A stretch of DNA of 64,000 nucleotides, taken from positions 116,877,482 to 116,941,481 of the forward strand of contig CM019831.1 in the NCBI GenBank assembly GCA_009763385.1, read 5' to 3'. A model generated the notes under the pieces. It saw only the letters and a program-made list of their open reading frames with translations, did no database searches and was not told where the DNA came from. The DNA comes from Coix lacryma-jobi var. lacryma-jobi (Eukaryota > Streptophyta > Magnoliopsida > Poales > Poaceae). Each line of letters starts with the position of its first letter. Positions within the stretch are counted from its first letter, which is position 1. Positions 10,543-22,111 of the stretch are shown here, in pieces. The position numbers and the translations under genes are program-made.

Positions 10543-11167
10543 TGTTGGGGGAAAGGACCCTCGGCAGTAGCGCCGCGCGGGCTGGCGCCAGAAACAACCC
10601 TCGCATGAGCAACATATCCTCGCGAGACCTCTCTCCCCTTCGGGATCGTTTTCCTGACCTCCGGACGAAGGTCCGGCCCTCGATGCTTTGTTGCACTCCT
10701 CGCAGGTTAAGGCGTGACGGGAACGCGGTAGGCGACCCTCGCTGGCCTACCGAAGCCACTCCGTCGGAAGTGTCGGGCCCTGGCAGGCGGCGAAGGAGTG
10801 TTGGCCCGAGGGCAAGCAAAGTCGAAGGTCAAATCGACTTTCTCCTCTCGAAGGTGAACAGAACTAGGTGGCGGCGGGCAGGAGGAAGACTAGCTAGGGT
10901 TTCCGCCTCAGCTGTGTTTTACGGTTTTGCCCTTCCTCCCTGCGTGGAGTCGATAAATCTTTTCTGTACCCTTTTGTAATTAAACCCGTGTCCCTTGGTA
11001 CTCCCTATAAATACCAAGGGGTGAACAGTGTAAGAGGGGGGATTTTTGGTAATAGAGCCATCGCAACATTGTCCCTGCTTCTCAACCTTCGCTTTTGTTT
11101 CCGACGCTTGGCCACCTTCGCTACACCCCTGCACAAGTGCGGATGTGGGGCAAGTGTGTTTCCAACA
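10543..11167 (+). mobile_element. 3' LTR of the Tat element (625 bp)
   Basis: The LTR begins TGTTGGGGG and ends TTTCCAACA, so the TGTTGG/CCAACA terminal inverted repeat is perfect. A TATA-like CTATAAATACC lies at about 11003-11013 and is the likely LTR promoter. Open frames across the LTR are not genes. Confidence 0.85.
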
Positions 11168-11173
11168 CTCGTG

Positions 11174-11560
11174 TTATATGTCGTGCCTCTCACCATCAAT
11201 TATAATACTACACAAGGGCTCCTCCGTCACATGTGATTCATTAAATTTCCCAGTTTTTTTTCCAAAATAAGCTCTGATACCACTTGTTAAAGTGCGCAAC
11301 GGAATCCGGCTCAGCTCGTTATACTCACGAGTCGGAGCTCCTCAGCCCAGTTTACCGGAGCCCACAATATATCCGAGCATTGAGTCTAATAATTCAACCC
11401 AAAAGACTAGTCTGATAGGTGAGGACTGCCCCGTCTTATATGTCGTGCTCCTCACCATTAATTACCGATATAGGACTAAATCTAACAGATATTGTGCCAA
11501 GAGAACGCATGTCGTGCTCCCCACCATTACCGTCTTATATGTCGTGCTCCTCACCATTAA
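11174..11560. repeat. Short dispersed repeat, three copies of TTATATGTCGTG...CACCAT
   Basis: Copies of about 26 bp lie at 11174-11199, 11436-11462 and 11535-11560, with a shortened fourth near 11508-11528. The Tat 3' LTR ends 6 bp before the first copy. The repeats may be part of the copia remnant described next. Confidence 0.55.
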
Positions 11561-11600
11561 TAAATAAATAAATAAATATCGAGAGAACACATGTTGTGCT
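11271..11600 (-). mobile_element. Remnant of a copia-type LTR with primer binding site, minus orientation
   Basis: The minus strand reads TTAACA AG TGGTATCAGAGC. The last 12 bases (11271-11282) are a perfect match to the usual initiator-Met tRNA primer site, and TTAACA at 11285-11290 looks like an LTR end. The LTR would extend to higher coordinates; its far end is not resolved. No coding part remains, because the sequence is cut by the Tat element region. Confidence 0.5.
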
Positions 11601-11742
11601 ATCGATTGAATTGAATCATTGGCGAAAGAACAGGAATCGGCAGTGATGGATCTCCTCAGCATCCCTATACAAACGGTTATTTATTTGTGCCGTAAATTTT
11701 TACATATACAACAATCAGATTTAAATTGGCATCAGTGTAGCT

Positions 11743-14700
11743 TCAGTTTCCTCTGAGATAAGCCTCCTTTATTCCGTGCAGCCTTGCAGACACTCCCTGC
11801 ATGTCCATGCGCTCATTTGGGGATGGATTGGCACAGCTAAGTCCAACCTTCAACACTGAAAGTATACATTCCAAGCTGTTCTCCTTCATCTTCATGGCTT
11901 CCGAAGTTACTTGTGAGACGTCGCGCTCATCTTCTAGTAGGTCAGGATCAATAATCCTTAATATACTTTCAGGAAAGTTCATCTCGACAAATTTAACAAT
12001 ATTCAGTCCATCCTTGAACATGTCATCCGTTGGCCTCCTCCGTAAGATTATTTCAAGGAGAACAATTCCAAAGCTGTAAACATCCCCAGCGATTGTAACT
12101 CCTCTGCCTGTTGCGCACTCTGCAGATTGTATATTGTCAGAGAAACATGCAAAAGCAACTATTTATTTATTGATCTATATATACATACATGCACTGAGAT
12201 GGTGTTAAACTGTAGGTGAAGTATAACCTCGATGAAATGTGGTACTGTAATCTCCTTTTAACTGTAGGTGTTAAACTATTTTGGGTAATTTTGGACTTTA
12301 TGATGTTTGTAGGATGTTATTAATTAGTCATCTGCTCAACATATTGTTCTTTCTACATATTGGCTCTTTATACTCATGCTATTAAGAAGAACATATACAA
12401 AGCTAGACCACCCTATCTTTGAATATGGGAACCACCACTATGCTTCCCCCTACGAATCTATCCCTAAGACGTCATGGTTACAATGCTTGACATGTTCTCT
12501 CATATTTATAAGAAGCATAGTCACATTGGTTCAACACAAACTCTACACCCTATTGGTTATACAACTCTAGGTACAAACAAAATCAACATGTTCACAATTT
12601 GACATTCCAACATACAGTATGTGATCTGTTTAGTCGAAAGATAACACAACACACAACACAAAGATGCAGTATATATCGGAGTTAACATTACCTGGAGCAA
12701 CGTAGCCAATTGTTCCCTTTATAACAGTTGAAGAAGCCGAAAGTGAATCGCCAAAAGATGACACTGCAGAATCAACTTTGAACATTGCAAGGCCAAAGTC
12801 TCCAACATGTGCTATCATATTGTCATCCAAAAGAATGTTGCTAGGCTTCAGATCACAGTGAACAATAGTTCCTTGGTTGTTATGGTGGAGGTATTCCATT
12901 GCATCTGCGATATCCACTGCAATGCTTAACCGTTGAGCCAATGTAATGTGGCTCAGAGTTGAAGTGCTACCATCACCTGGAACCGAGTGCAGCAAATTAT
13001 GCAAATCGCCTTGTGGCATGAACTTATAAACTAAAGCTTTGAAATCATTTCCCTTCGAATCAATACTCGAGCATGCAGTTAGGATAGGGACCAGATTGCG
13101 ATGCCGTACATTCCTTAGAGCATTACATTCTGCAATGAAGCTCTTTTGTGCTCCTTTTGTCTCTAGGCTGAAAACTTTGACAGCAACAACGATTCTGTCT
13201 TGAAACAAACTTGCTTGGTACACAGAAGAATATCTTCCTTTGCCAATTAATTTGTATGTGGAGAACCCCTCTGTTGATCTTGCGAGATCATTGTAAGAAA
13301 CTTTGGGAAACTGATTATCAAATGAGGGCAAAGATTCATTTTCTTTCTTTCGTTTTCCTCTCCAGAACAACATTGCAAATATGACTATCATAAGTGATGC
13401 AATGCTGGTTATCGGGATCGAGACTTTCAGAATAGTAAAATGCTTGTGCTTTGCTGAATTCAAATGCATTGCAGAACACGGGCGTAGGTGCATGACCGGT
13501 TCCCCACCACAGAGGCCTATGTTTCCATCAATAAACACTGAAGCTAAATTGCTGAATATTCCAGCTGTTGGGACCTCACCCTCTAGTTGGTTGAATGACA
13601 AATCTAGTTGCTGAAGAAATTTCAGGCTTCCAAAAGACACTGGTATTGATCCAGCCAGGTGGTTGTGAGACAAGTTGAGAATTTGTAGGTTATTTATGTT
13701 GCTTAATGAAGTGGGTATGCTTCCACTGAAAACATTATGGTCCATCTTGATACCTTCCAAACTTAACAGTTACCCAAAGTGTTAGGGATTTCTCCAGATA
13801 GACTGTTTGATGAAATATCCAAATATGTGAGTTGTTTGGCACTGCCAATATCAGGATGAAGTGGTCCATCTAGGTTATTGGAATATAATTTAATCTCCAG
13901 CAAGGTTGGAATTCTGAAGAGCTCCTTTGGTATGGTGCCATGAAGATTGTTGTTTGGACATATCCAACTTTTCAAGCATCTGAAGGTTTTCCCAGGCTTG
14001 GGGTATGTGCCCATCCAGCTGGTTGGATTCTAGATGGAGTACATTTAAATTGGACAAATTAGATAGGGATGATGGAATAAGTCCTGTAAAGATGTTGTAA
14101 CCTAATGTTAATCTCTGCAAGTATTTCAGAGTTCCAAGCCATTCTGGAATCACACCTGTAAATCGATTCATACCCATTTCTATAGAGACCAGACCACGAA
14201 ACTTTGCTACACCAGAAGGAAAATCTCCTGACAGTTGGTTTTTCGACAAGTACAGGAACCGTAGTTGGCTGGAAAGGTTAGCTAATGAATGTGGCACATT
14301 GCCTTCGAGACGATTACTGAGAACTGTGAATACTTGTTGCTGAGTGGAATTAGCCAAGCTGTCCATAAACTTCCAGTCTTGCTTGTTCCTTGCTTGGAGT
14401 TTGTTGAACTCGAGACTTAGTGCATACAGCTTCTCAAGTTTACCGATTGAGCTAGGAATCACCCCAGTGAGCTTATTCCTTGACATATCAAGAATGTTCA
14501 GCTCGGAAGCATTTGTTATTGATGTTGGAATGTGCCCATGAAAGAAGTTGCCCCCTAGAGACATATATTTCAGGTTGGGCAGAGAGAGGCCGAGGTTTGT
14601 TGGTAAATCTCCGCTTAGTCCGTTGGAAGCAACGCTAAACACAACTAGATTAGAGAGATTCAGAACGAGCTGTGGGAAACCACCTGACAACTTATTGTCG

Positions 14701-15373
14701 CCGAGCTGCAGCTGTTGCAGCCCACTTAGGCTTGCAAACTCATTTGGGATGTTGCCCTCGATATTATTATTCATGCAAGTAAAATTCTTTAGCATTGTGA
14801 TATTGGCAAGAGAAGCAGGGATGGTTCCACAGTAAGATTATTAGCAGCAAGAATCACCTTTCGGAGGCTATTAGGCAAGTCTGCAGGAATCTGTCCAACT
14901 AGTTGGTTGTTACCCAGCCATAGCTCCTTGAGTTCTGAACAATTTGCAAGGCTAGGTATCCCTCCCTGTAGCGTGTTGTCATTCAGTTTGAGAATTTGGA
15001 GGTGATGAAGGTGACCAAGGTATTCAGGGATCTCCCCGGAAAAAGAATTCGTCGACAATATTAGGACTTTTAGGAATGTTAGGTTGCCAAGTGATGGAGA
15101 TATTTGCCCAATCAAATATTTGTTTGTGAGATTCAGAGAACTGACACGATGTGGGTGTTTGACACTGCATAAGACACCTTCCCAGCCACAGAAGTTGGTG
15201 CTGTCATTCCAAGAAATTAAGGCTTCGTTTGGATCACTGATTGTCCTTTTGAACTCCAGTAGTGACAGCCTATCTGTGTAGCTTCCGATCAACGAAGACA
15301 TGGCAATATGTGTACAACAGGCCATCAGCACTAAGAGAAACTGTACCGGGATTGCAGGAACCATCATATTCAT
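11743..15373 (-). pseudogene. LRR receptor-like kinase, Xa21/LRR-XII type, frameshifted
   Basis: This resembles the rice Xa21 family of plasma-membrane immune receptors. The ATG at 15373 leads to a hydrophobic signal peptide, then DRLSLLEFKRTISDP and the FCGWEGVLCS cap motif. About 20 LRRs of the LxxLxLSxNxLxGxIP type follow, then a transmembrane segment (ITSIASLMIVIFAMLFW, about 13400-13350). The kinase has GKGRYSSVY, VAVKVF with the ATP Lys, IVHCDLKPSN (non-RD, Cys before Asp), DFGLA and GTIGYVAPE. Exon 1 ends at 12692 (CCAG/GTAATG) and exon 2 starts at 12119, restoring the split Glu codon of APE, the conserved intron place of this family. The stop is at 11743-11745. Three frameshifts in the LRR region (near 14830, 13970 and 13763) break the frame; the kinase itself is open. 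Sequencing error cannot be excluded for single sites. Confidence 0.9.
12120..12691 (-). other. Intron of the receptor kinase (572 bp)
   Basis: The donor is CCAG/GTAATG and the acceptor is ATCTGCAG/AG. The phase is 1, interrupting the Glu codon of APE. It is AT-rich and has no recognisable gene. Confidence 0.85.
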
Positions 15374-17857
15374 AGCTAATCTTGTTACACCAGTTGAATA
15401 TTTTGGATCCTGATTATATGCACAAATAAAAAGTGCGAGAAGCTCATATAAGTGTTACTGTTATAACTAGTTTATCAACCGTACGTGCTCTTGTATAAGC
15501 TAAAGTCATATGAGAAATAAGTATAAATGTTCATAGATAAATTTAATACACGAAATTAGTCAAAATCCTTTATCTTTGCTTATATTTCTTTGTTCATTTT
15601 CTAACATCATATATCCATATATATTTTATAACCTCTGGCTCGGCGTTATGATAACTTGCTTATAGTTTTTTCCCTGTGTATTGCACCTTTACGTGTCTTC
15701 GATATGTTTTAGTTGAAACATTAACTTAATTATGTATATGATGTTTGCATACCATGTCTAGTGATGTCGTAAATCCTATAAACTCTTAAAGAACATATTT
15801 CCAATAAATCGGTAGATTCTAATTAACATTGACAATAATGGCAGTTTGATCATGTTATTCCAAAATAAACACTCTAGCATACTGTCATAAGTTAATTAAA
15901 AAATAGGATACTCTAGTAGACTCATCTATCAGAAAAATATAAACTTTATTATAAATTAAACTATCTTATGTTTAGCAAATTTTACAGAGAAAAGTAGCAA
16001 CATTTATCATAGCAATAGGTATATATGCAACAAAAGTATATTTCATGATGAATCTAATGATATTTATTTAGTGGCATAAATATGGATATATTTTATTTTA
16101 TATAATGTTGTCAAATTTGTAAGATGGTTTGACTTATGACAAAGCTAACTGCTTTTTTCACAAATGGACTAATTTACTTTTGAGTATGCATACACCATCT
16201 TCTCGAGAGTGACACAATTGTCGCAATATGTCTTAATAATTATTTCACATTAAAAAAATAGATCTTGTCAAGCTTTAAAATTATAATAAAGGTGTGTCTC
16301 CATCCAGATAGTTTAAGAATTTTAAAATTTTGAAACTCAAAACTGAGAATTTTGAAACCAATATTTGAATAATATTTTCAAATAAAAAACTTATCAACTG
16401 CAAAGTTGTAGATTGAGTTGACAACAACTTTAGTATAGATCATGTCATTGTTCGGTGTCATTTGAAATTTCTGAAGTTTAAATTTCAAAATCTTACAACA
16501 TAAAACAAATATTTAGAAACTCAATAGCATAATAAAAACTTTTAAATTGAAAAGTTGTAGATCACATTAAGGAGGATTAAGTCCATTTTTGGCCTCTCAA
16601 CTCTTGCTTTTGCCTAATTTTGAAACCTAACTACAAAATCCTTAACTTACTTTGGCACCTCAACTACAGTTGTTTGTGTAGATCATGTCAGCATCCGAGA
16701 TTGTTTGAAAAATTAAATTTCAAGTCTAAGAGCTAAAATGTATTTTTGGGATTTTAAGCAATTGCAAACAAAAAAATTACAACCACAAAGTTGTAGATCA
16801 TGTCTACAATTTGGATATAAAGTTTGTCTTCATTTGAGTTCATATGAAAAGTTTATGAATTTTTCTAAGACAACTATTTTTTAGAGACAAGCCATTAGAA
16901 TGATAGCCTATGTGAATCGACTTTTAGAGACGGACACTTAGAATTCCTACCTCGATTTACAACTACTTTTAAATATGAACATCTTAAGAAACTTATCTCT
17001 GTAGTCGATTAATAGAGGTGGACATCTTAGGCCACATGTCTCTGTTAATGGTCGATTAATAGAGGAGGTCATCTTAAAACGTTAGTCCATAAAAATGATT
17101 AACAAAGACGAGCATTTATCTAGAGGCTAAAAAATTTTGTGGGGATGGCTCTCATGGTGCATCCATAGGCACCTACTAAGAATCACTGACATGTGTACAT
17201 ATACAAAATCATCCAACACATGTGAGAGAGTAGTAGCTTTTGGGAAAAAAACTATATACCCGTTTGGCACAGTTTCACCAACAACTTTATGAGCTATTAT
17301 AAGTATTTGTTTGCTAAACAACTTTTTGAAAAAAGCTTTATGGGTAAAGCTATTTTTTATATTATCGTAAAGGAATAGAGAGAGGTGAAGCTGAAAGCTC
17401 GTTCTCTTATTTTTCTCTTATTTTTCTCTCTCAACCATTTATGAAGTTGTTGATGATATTGTTTTGTCAAACAATTTGTCAAAACAGCTCAGATTCATCG
17501 AGAAAGCTACTTGTAAAACTGTTTTTTTTCAAAAAAAAAAAAGAGAACAGCTTCAAAAGTAAGGCCTCCTTTGGAAACTCAAATCCAATTAAAATCCATG
17601 ATTTTTTCCAGGGTGGAAAATTCATGCATGGGGATATTATTTGAACAACCATTTAGTTATTTATGGAGAGTTTTCCTTCCCTGGGTGTATCTTTCCCTTG
17701 CTTATGAGTTATGACACACGTGTTGAGTTATGCCACACGGGACCTACATCTCTCTCATACTGTGGATAATTTTACATGCATCCAAGTCATTATTCCGTGG
17801 TAGGTGCCTGCGCATGCCCCATGAGGTTTATTTTTGTTGTGTCTAGACTAAAGGGTG
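15374..17857. other. AT-rich intergenic sequence upstream of the receptor kinase
   Basis: No gene is seen. Parts have the character of old MITEs. 16290-16870 has repeated AAAAGTTGTAGATC-type phrases also found inside the small CACTA-like elements. 16865-17110 repeats GTCGATTAATAGAGG. 17255-17570 begins CCGTTTGGCACAGTTTCACC, a hAT-MITE-like start without a clear partner end. Boundaries could not be fixed. Confidence 0.5.
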
Positions 17858-18746
17858 TACTATTACACAGAGATACTATATAGGCGGTTTGAATCCTATT
17901 TTCATAGCAAACCGCCTGTGGAAATCCAAGTGAGCTGCCTATGGAAATGATCGAAGAAAAAACAGTAAAAAAAACTTAAAAATAGAAAATATTATTTTTA
18001 AACAGGAGGAGGGCTCAATGGGCGGCGCCTGCCCGTCGAAGTTGTAAGTCGTGGCATTTTTCGCGTAAAATTCATGGCAAACACGACTAACGGTATGCGA
18101 TCTCACGACCTCTTCCTCGCGCGAAGACTCCTCTACCACTGCACTATACACTCACATGCGTCTATACTCCATTTCGGTTCCCCACGTATTATACCAATCC
18201 GAGTATAATTTGCTTATTTGAGGCCCTAAACGAATTCAAATAAAAAAGTTGTCAACTACAAAGTTTCATTACTTTTCGATATCTACAATTTTTATTTTGG
18301 TAGTTTTTTCCAACTGAGGTCATTTATAAAATTTGAATTTCAAATTTGAGAATTTGAAACGTAGTTTTCGTTGACAAGATGATTTCAAATTAAAAAGTTG
18401 TCAACTACAAAGTTTCATAACTTTTGAGATCTATAACTTTTATATTGGTCATTTCTCTATCTAAGATATTTTTAAAATTCAAATTTAAAATTCGTATTTC
18501 TAGTGGTGGTTGGCTTATGACAACTGCTTATGAAAATCCATTTCCACAGGCGGTGGTCATAAGCCAACCGCCAGTATAAATGTTGCATTTGCACTAACGG
18601 TTGGTTTAGAAAACCGCCTGTAAAAATAGATCTCCATAGGCAGTTAGTAAGTCGTGGTCCACTCATGTCTTTACATAGTCGGCCCTAAAGTGAAACAGCG
18701 TGTAAAAAAAAGAGATTGCCGGCTTAGAGCTTTTTTTCTACCAGTG
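17858..18746 (-). mobile_element. Non-autonomous CACTA-like element A (889 bp), target duplication GTG
   Basis: The minus strand starts CACTGGTAGAAAAAAAG, a typical grass CACTA terminus. The opposite end is a degenerate copy, TACTATTACACAGAG on the + strand. GTG flanks both ends (17855-17857 and 18747-18749), the 3 bp duplication expected of CACTA. Subterminal copies of an AGGCGGTTT motif lie near both ends. The middle holds diverged repeats of AAAAGTTGTCAACTACAAAG and a tRNA-like module. There is no transposase. Confidence 0.75.
18060..18152 (-). other. tRNA-like module in CACTA-like element A
   Basis: The minus strand reads GTGCAGTGGTAGAGGAG, similar to a pol III A box, then about 30 nt later TCGTGAGATCGCATACC, similar to a decayed B box. 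The same arrangement in better condition is found in element B at 61052-61104. It does not fold into a full tRNA with a recognisable anticodon arm, so it is not called a tRNA gene. Confidence 0.5.
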
Positions 18747-18749
18747 GTG

Positions 18750-19064
18750 CCTGACCATTAGAGACGGGAATGTCTCCTAAAATTCTTTGAGTTGTAATGC
18801 AACCAAACGAACAAAGGTGAATGTCGAGAGCTTGAAGAAGAGATATATACTTACTGATCGATGGCGCTCGAAGCTGCTGTCCGGTGGATTCTTGGATGGT
18901 GGACCACAGGAAGCACAGCGAGTTGGCCGGCGGCGTAGAGGAGATCGAGATGTCCGCGCTCTGCCAACCGACAATGGCGAAGCACAGCGAGACATGTATG
19001 ATGAGCACCCTTCCTCAGTTTATACTGCTCTCCTCAGGTCTCTGTTTAAACAGTTCTGTGTTTT
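18750..19064. other. Unrecognised sequence with overlapping open frames
   Basis: Both strands are open for 70-100 codons. The minus strand from 19008 starts with a hydrophobic segment like a signal peptide (LIIHVSLCFAIVGWQS) and reaches a donor-like CAG/TAAGTA near 18855. No family is recognised. It could be the first exon of a small gene or a relic. Confidence 0.2.
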
Positions 19065-19071
19065 TTTTTAT

Positions 19072-19255
19072 GGGAACGTATCCTATGCAAACTAGACTCT
19101 TGTGCAAACTATGCAAACTCTAATCAAGACCACAAGAATCTAGTTTGCAACCTATGCAAACTCTAAAATTACCAGCCATCGGATTAGATTCTTGTGGTCT
19201 TGATTAGAGTTTGCATAGTTTGCACAGGAGTCTAGTTTGCATAGGATACGTTGCC
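19072..19255. mobile_element. Mutator-like MITE with ~70 bp inverted arms
   Basis: The element begins GGGAACGTATCCTATGC and ends GCATAGGATACGTTGCC. The arms (19075-19143 and about 19185-19252) pair almost fully, leaving a short loop. Both sides are flanked by TTTTTAT (19065-19071 and 19256-19262), a duplication of at least 7 bp. Long terminal arms and a long duplication fit a Mutator-type MITE. Confidence 0.7.
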
Positions 19256-19520
19256 TTTTTATTCCTAAACAGTTCTGTTTTGATTGCAGTTCAAAGGTTT
19301 TTTTTTTATAACAGATTGCAGTTCAAAGGTTGATGTCGAACAACAGAAGGTCTTGGAGTATACGAGGGGCCATGCATGGAAAAAAAAAACCGACCAGTCC
19401 CATCTCTTTCACCATTGCATAGGACGAAGACCGTTTACCAGTTTGTCATTTGACACTTATACGCAAACGTCACTTAATTATGTACCGCTCGATCTCTCGG
19501 TTCCAAATTATAATGCCCTA

Positions 19521-19793
19521 CTCCCTCCGTATCGAAAATAGATGTCGAAAAAGATATCATTTTGGACAAGGTTTAAGTTAAAAATTGGGAATGTAAATCA
19601 TGAATAACTTTTAAATTATTGAGTTTAGGGATGTAAAAATCATATAATAAATTTGTCTTGAAAAGTACTTTCATAAAAATATACATATATCACTTTACAA
19701 CAAATATATTTTTTAAAGAAACAAGTGGTCAAAGTTATACTTTGGAGATCGTGTCACTGTCCTAAACGACATCTAAAAGCGATACAGAGGGAG
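19521..19793. mobile_element. Stowaway (Tc1/mariner) MITE, TA target
   Basis: It begins CTCCCTCCGTATCG and ends CGATACAGAGGGAG, with TA on both sides (19519-19520 and 19794-19795). The 273 bp length and termini are classic for grass Stowaway elements. Confidence 0.9.
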
Positions 19794-20355
19794 TATATAA
19801 ACTTCATCAATCCCAAACAAGTAAATTGAGGAGGAGGGGGATAAAGTGAACTACAAACAGAGAAAATAGGTAATTTCTTCCTCATTAATTAAGAGCATTG
19901 GTCAAGACTCAAAGACTATTGACTCCACCGCCTTCAAACACAAAACTTCACTATATCCATAGTGTCCATCGTTAGTCCTCTGCACACGGCATCTTTCTAG
20001 TAAGCCCTGCTCCCTTTGTTCCGAAAACCCCTTCAAAATTTGTCCCAAGAAACAGCACTAGTTAAATTGTTTTCTTCAAAATTTCTGGTAAGCCCTGCTC
20101 CCTTTGTACGGGGGACCCAATTGTAATAACAAAAAAAATAAAGCTGCTTGTCCTCTCCTTTAAGGGGTATTTTTGTAATTTCATATCTGTCTTTGGTTTT
20201 CAACTTTTCATGGCTGATCCTTAAATTGTTGTCTTTTTTGGGACAGAGGAAGTTACGTGGCATCCGTCAAGCTTTCGCTCCTCTTCTAGATCTGAGTTCG
20301 TCCGCTGCGTGCTGTCCTTCTTCTATGTTCTGATCAAGCTGTCGTGTGTCGTGTA

Positions 20356-20847
20356 CTCCTCCGTTCCTAAATAACTACGTTTTCGCTTTCCGAGGAATAT
20401 CTTTAATTAAATACTCCCATCCCCCAATTATAAGACATTCCAAGAATCTTGGAGAGTCAAAGTTTTTCAACTTTGACCAAATTTATATAATAAGATAATA
20501 ATATTTATGATATCAACTAAGTGCAATTAGATTCTTCATTAGTTATATTTCCATAATATGTATATTTGATGGTATAAATCTTTATATTTTTATCTATAAT
20601 TTTGGTCAAAGTTGAAAAACTTTGACTCTCCAAGATTCTTGGAACGTCTTATAATTTGAAATGGAGGGAGTATATATTAAAAAATATTAATATTTATCTT
20701 ACATAATTAGTATCATTGGAAAGATTTTTGGATTTAGTTTTTTAAGAAAATTATTTAGAGATACAAATGGTGTACATATTTGCTACAAATTAAGTCAAAC
20801 TTGTGACACATACACTAATAATAACAGTTAATTAGGGACGGAGTGAG
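20356..20847. mobile_element. Stowaway MITE, outer copy, interrupted by another Stowaway
   Basis: It begins CTCCTCCGTTCCTAAATAAC and ends TTAGGGACGGAGTGAG, flanked by TA (20354-20355 and 20848-20849). An unrelated Stowaway sits inside it. Removing the insert and one TA leaves about 235 bp. Confidence 0.85.
20414..20670. mobile_element. Stowaway MITE, inner copy with long hairpin arms
   Basis: It begins CTCCCATCCCCCAATTATAAG and ends TTTGAAATGGAGGGAG, with TA at 20412-20413 and 20671-20672. The inner arms pair over about 50 bp (CCAAGAATCTTGGAGAGTC with its complement near 20640). It inserted into the outer Stowaway. Confidence 0.9.
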
Positions 20848-20849
20848 TA

Positions 20850-22111
20850 CGCTGGATGGGCTCAAGGAAACATCCTGTCAAGTCAATGTACTACGTATGG
20901 TCAAGCAAGGACAAGATAGAGAGGAGGAGACCACGGTTAGCTTGACCCGGAGTAAACGGCACGGCAGGGGGCACCGGAACGAAGTCACTCAAGTCAGGAA
21001 AGGAACCCACAGTTCGATTTGTCCAAGGGGCAAGGACGAGGTGATGCCTCAGCACGGTTTGCCAGCAATATCAATCTAGAAATTGCCTTCTATTCCGTGT
21101 CTGAAAGTCATCCTGAATGCTGAAGTTGATAACTTAGACCTAGAGCTGTAAATTCTTTATTATTCAATAACGACGACTGGATGTCTAGTTATTTGTCGAT
21201 AGATTTTATATGGTCAAATCTGTCATATTTTTTTAGAAATGCATATCAATAGACAAATTGTACTCTCCCACCCCCATCGGAGTATTATGAATTCTTTTTT
21301 TTTTTTTTTTGATGCTTGAGGCATATAAATGGAGAATCGATACTAAGCATGAATAGTTTAATACAAATGCGCATGGTACTCATGTCCTTAGTGCTTCATA
21401 ATCAACTTATCATAGCTACTAAAATCCCCTCTTTCAACAAAAGAAAATCCATTGAACATTGTAGAATTGTAATCCTACCATACTAATCGAAAAGGATCGA
21501 GCAACCAAATAGGGGCGGAGGGTGAATTTGTAGCGATGTGTTTTTTCTCACCAAGCAAACAAACTTATATATACAAGTGGAATGGGCGCGCCACCGCGCG
21601 CCCACACGGGTAGTTATCAAGAAAAATTGCACAGCTTGAGAGACGATGATAATGGTGATTACATAGTTAAGATTTTGTTCTTGATTATACACTGGGGCCA
21701 GGAGCGTTCACAAACTTAAATATACATTTCAGGATACATGTAAGTTTTACTAAGTGATAAAGGAGATCATTGTTGCCTTACCATTGTATAGACAAACAGT
21801 CAAGGGAGCAGGGCTGGTTTTTTCTATGTACACCATGAATTCTGACATGTCAAAGTGGCTTACATTCGTTTGTAAGCTTTAGTAGTCTAATACGGCGAGG
21901 ACTTACTATACTTATTGTGTCGGTGAAGTTTCATCATGCATATTTAGAATGTGCATGTTACATGTGTATATTACATATGTTGTCAAAGACAGATGCATGT
22001 CCTTGAATACAGGCATAGTAGGCTAAGCATATACATAATAGTTCACACATCCGAAGATATATATGTAGTCCTTCAATGAAGAGTCCAACCATTAAATTGG
22101 TGCACTTTTGC
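20850..22111. other. Intergenic sequence, no recognised gene
   Basis: The sequence is AT-rich with a poly-T run at about 21294-21311. Open frames of 60-80 codons occur on both strands, but none has family character. Confidence 0.5.

Larger units (their letters stand above)
1..11167 (+). mobile_element. Ty3/gypsy Tat-lineage LTR retrotransposon, 5' part outside window
   Basis: The window opens inside gag. The order is gag, protease, RT, RNase H, a second (archaeal-type) RNase H, integrase, tandem repeats, an antisense gene and the 3' LTR. The duplicated RNase H and the antisense 'putative gypsy type transposon' gene near the 3' end are known hallmarks of the plant Tat group (Grande, Retand, Ogre relatives). 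The sense frames carry several frameshifts and stops, so the copy is defective. The 5' LTR and PBS lie upstream of the window. The right target duplication would be CTCGT, but it cannot be confirmed without the left flank. Confidence 0.9.
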
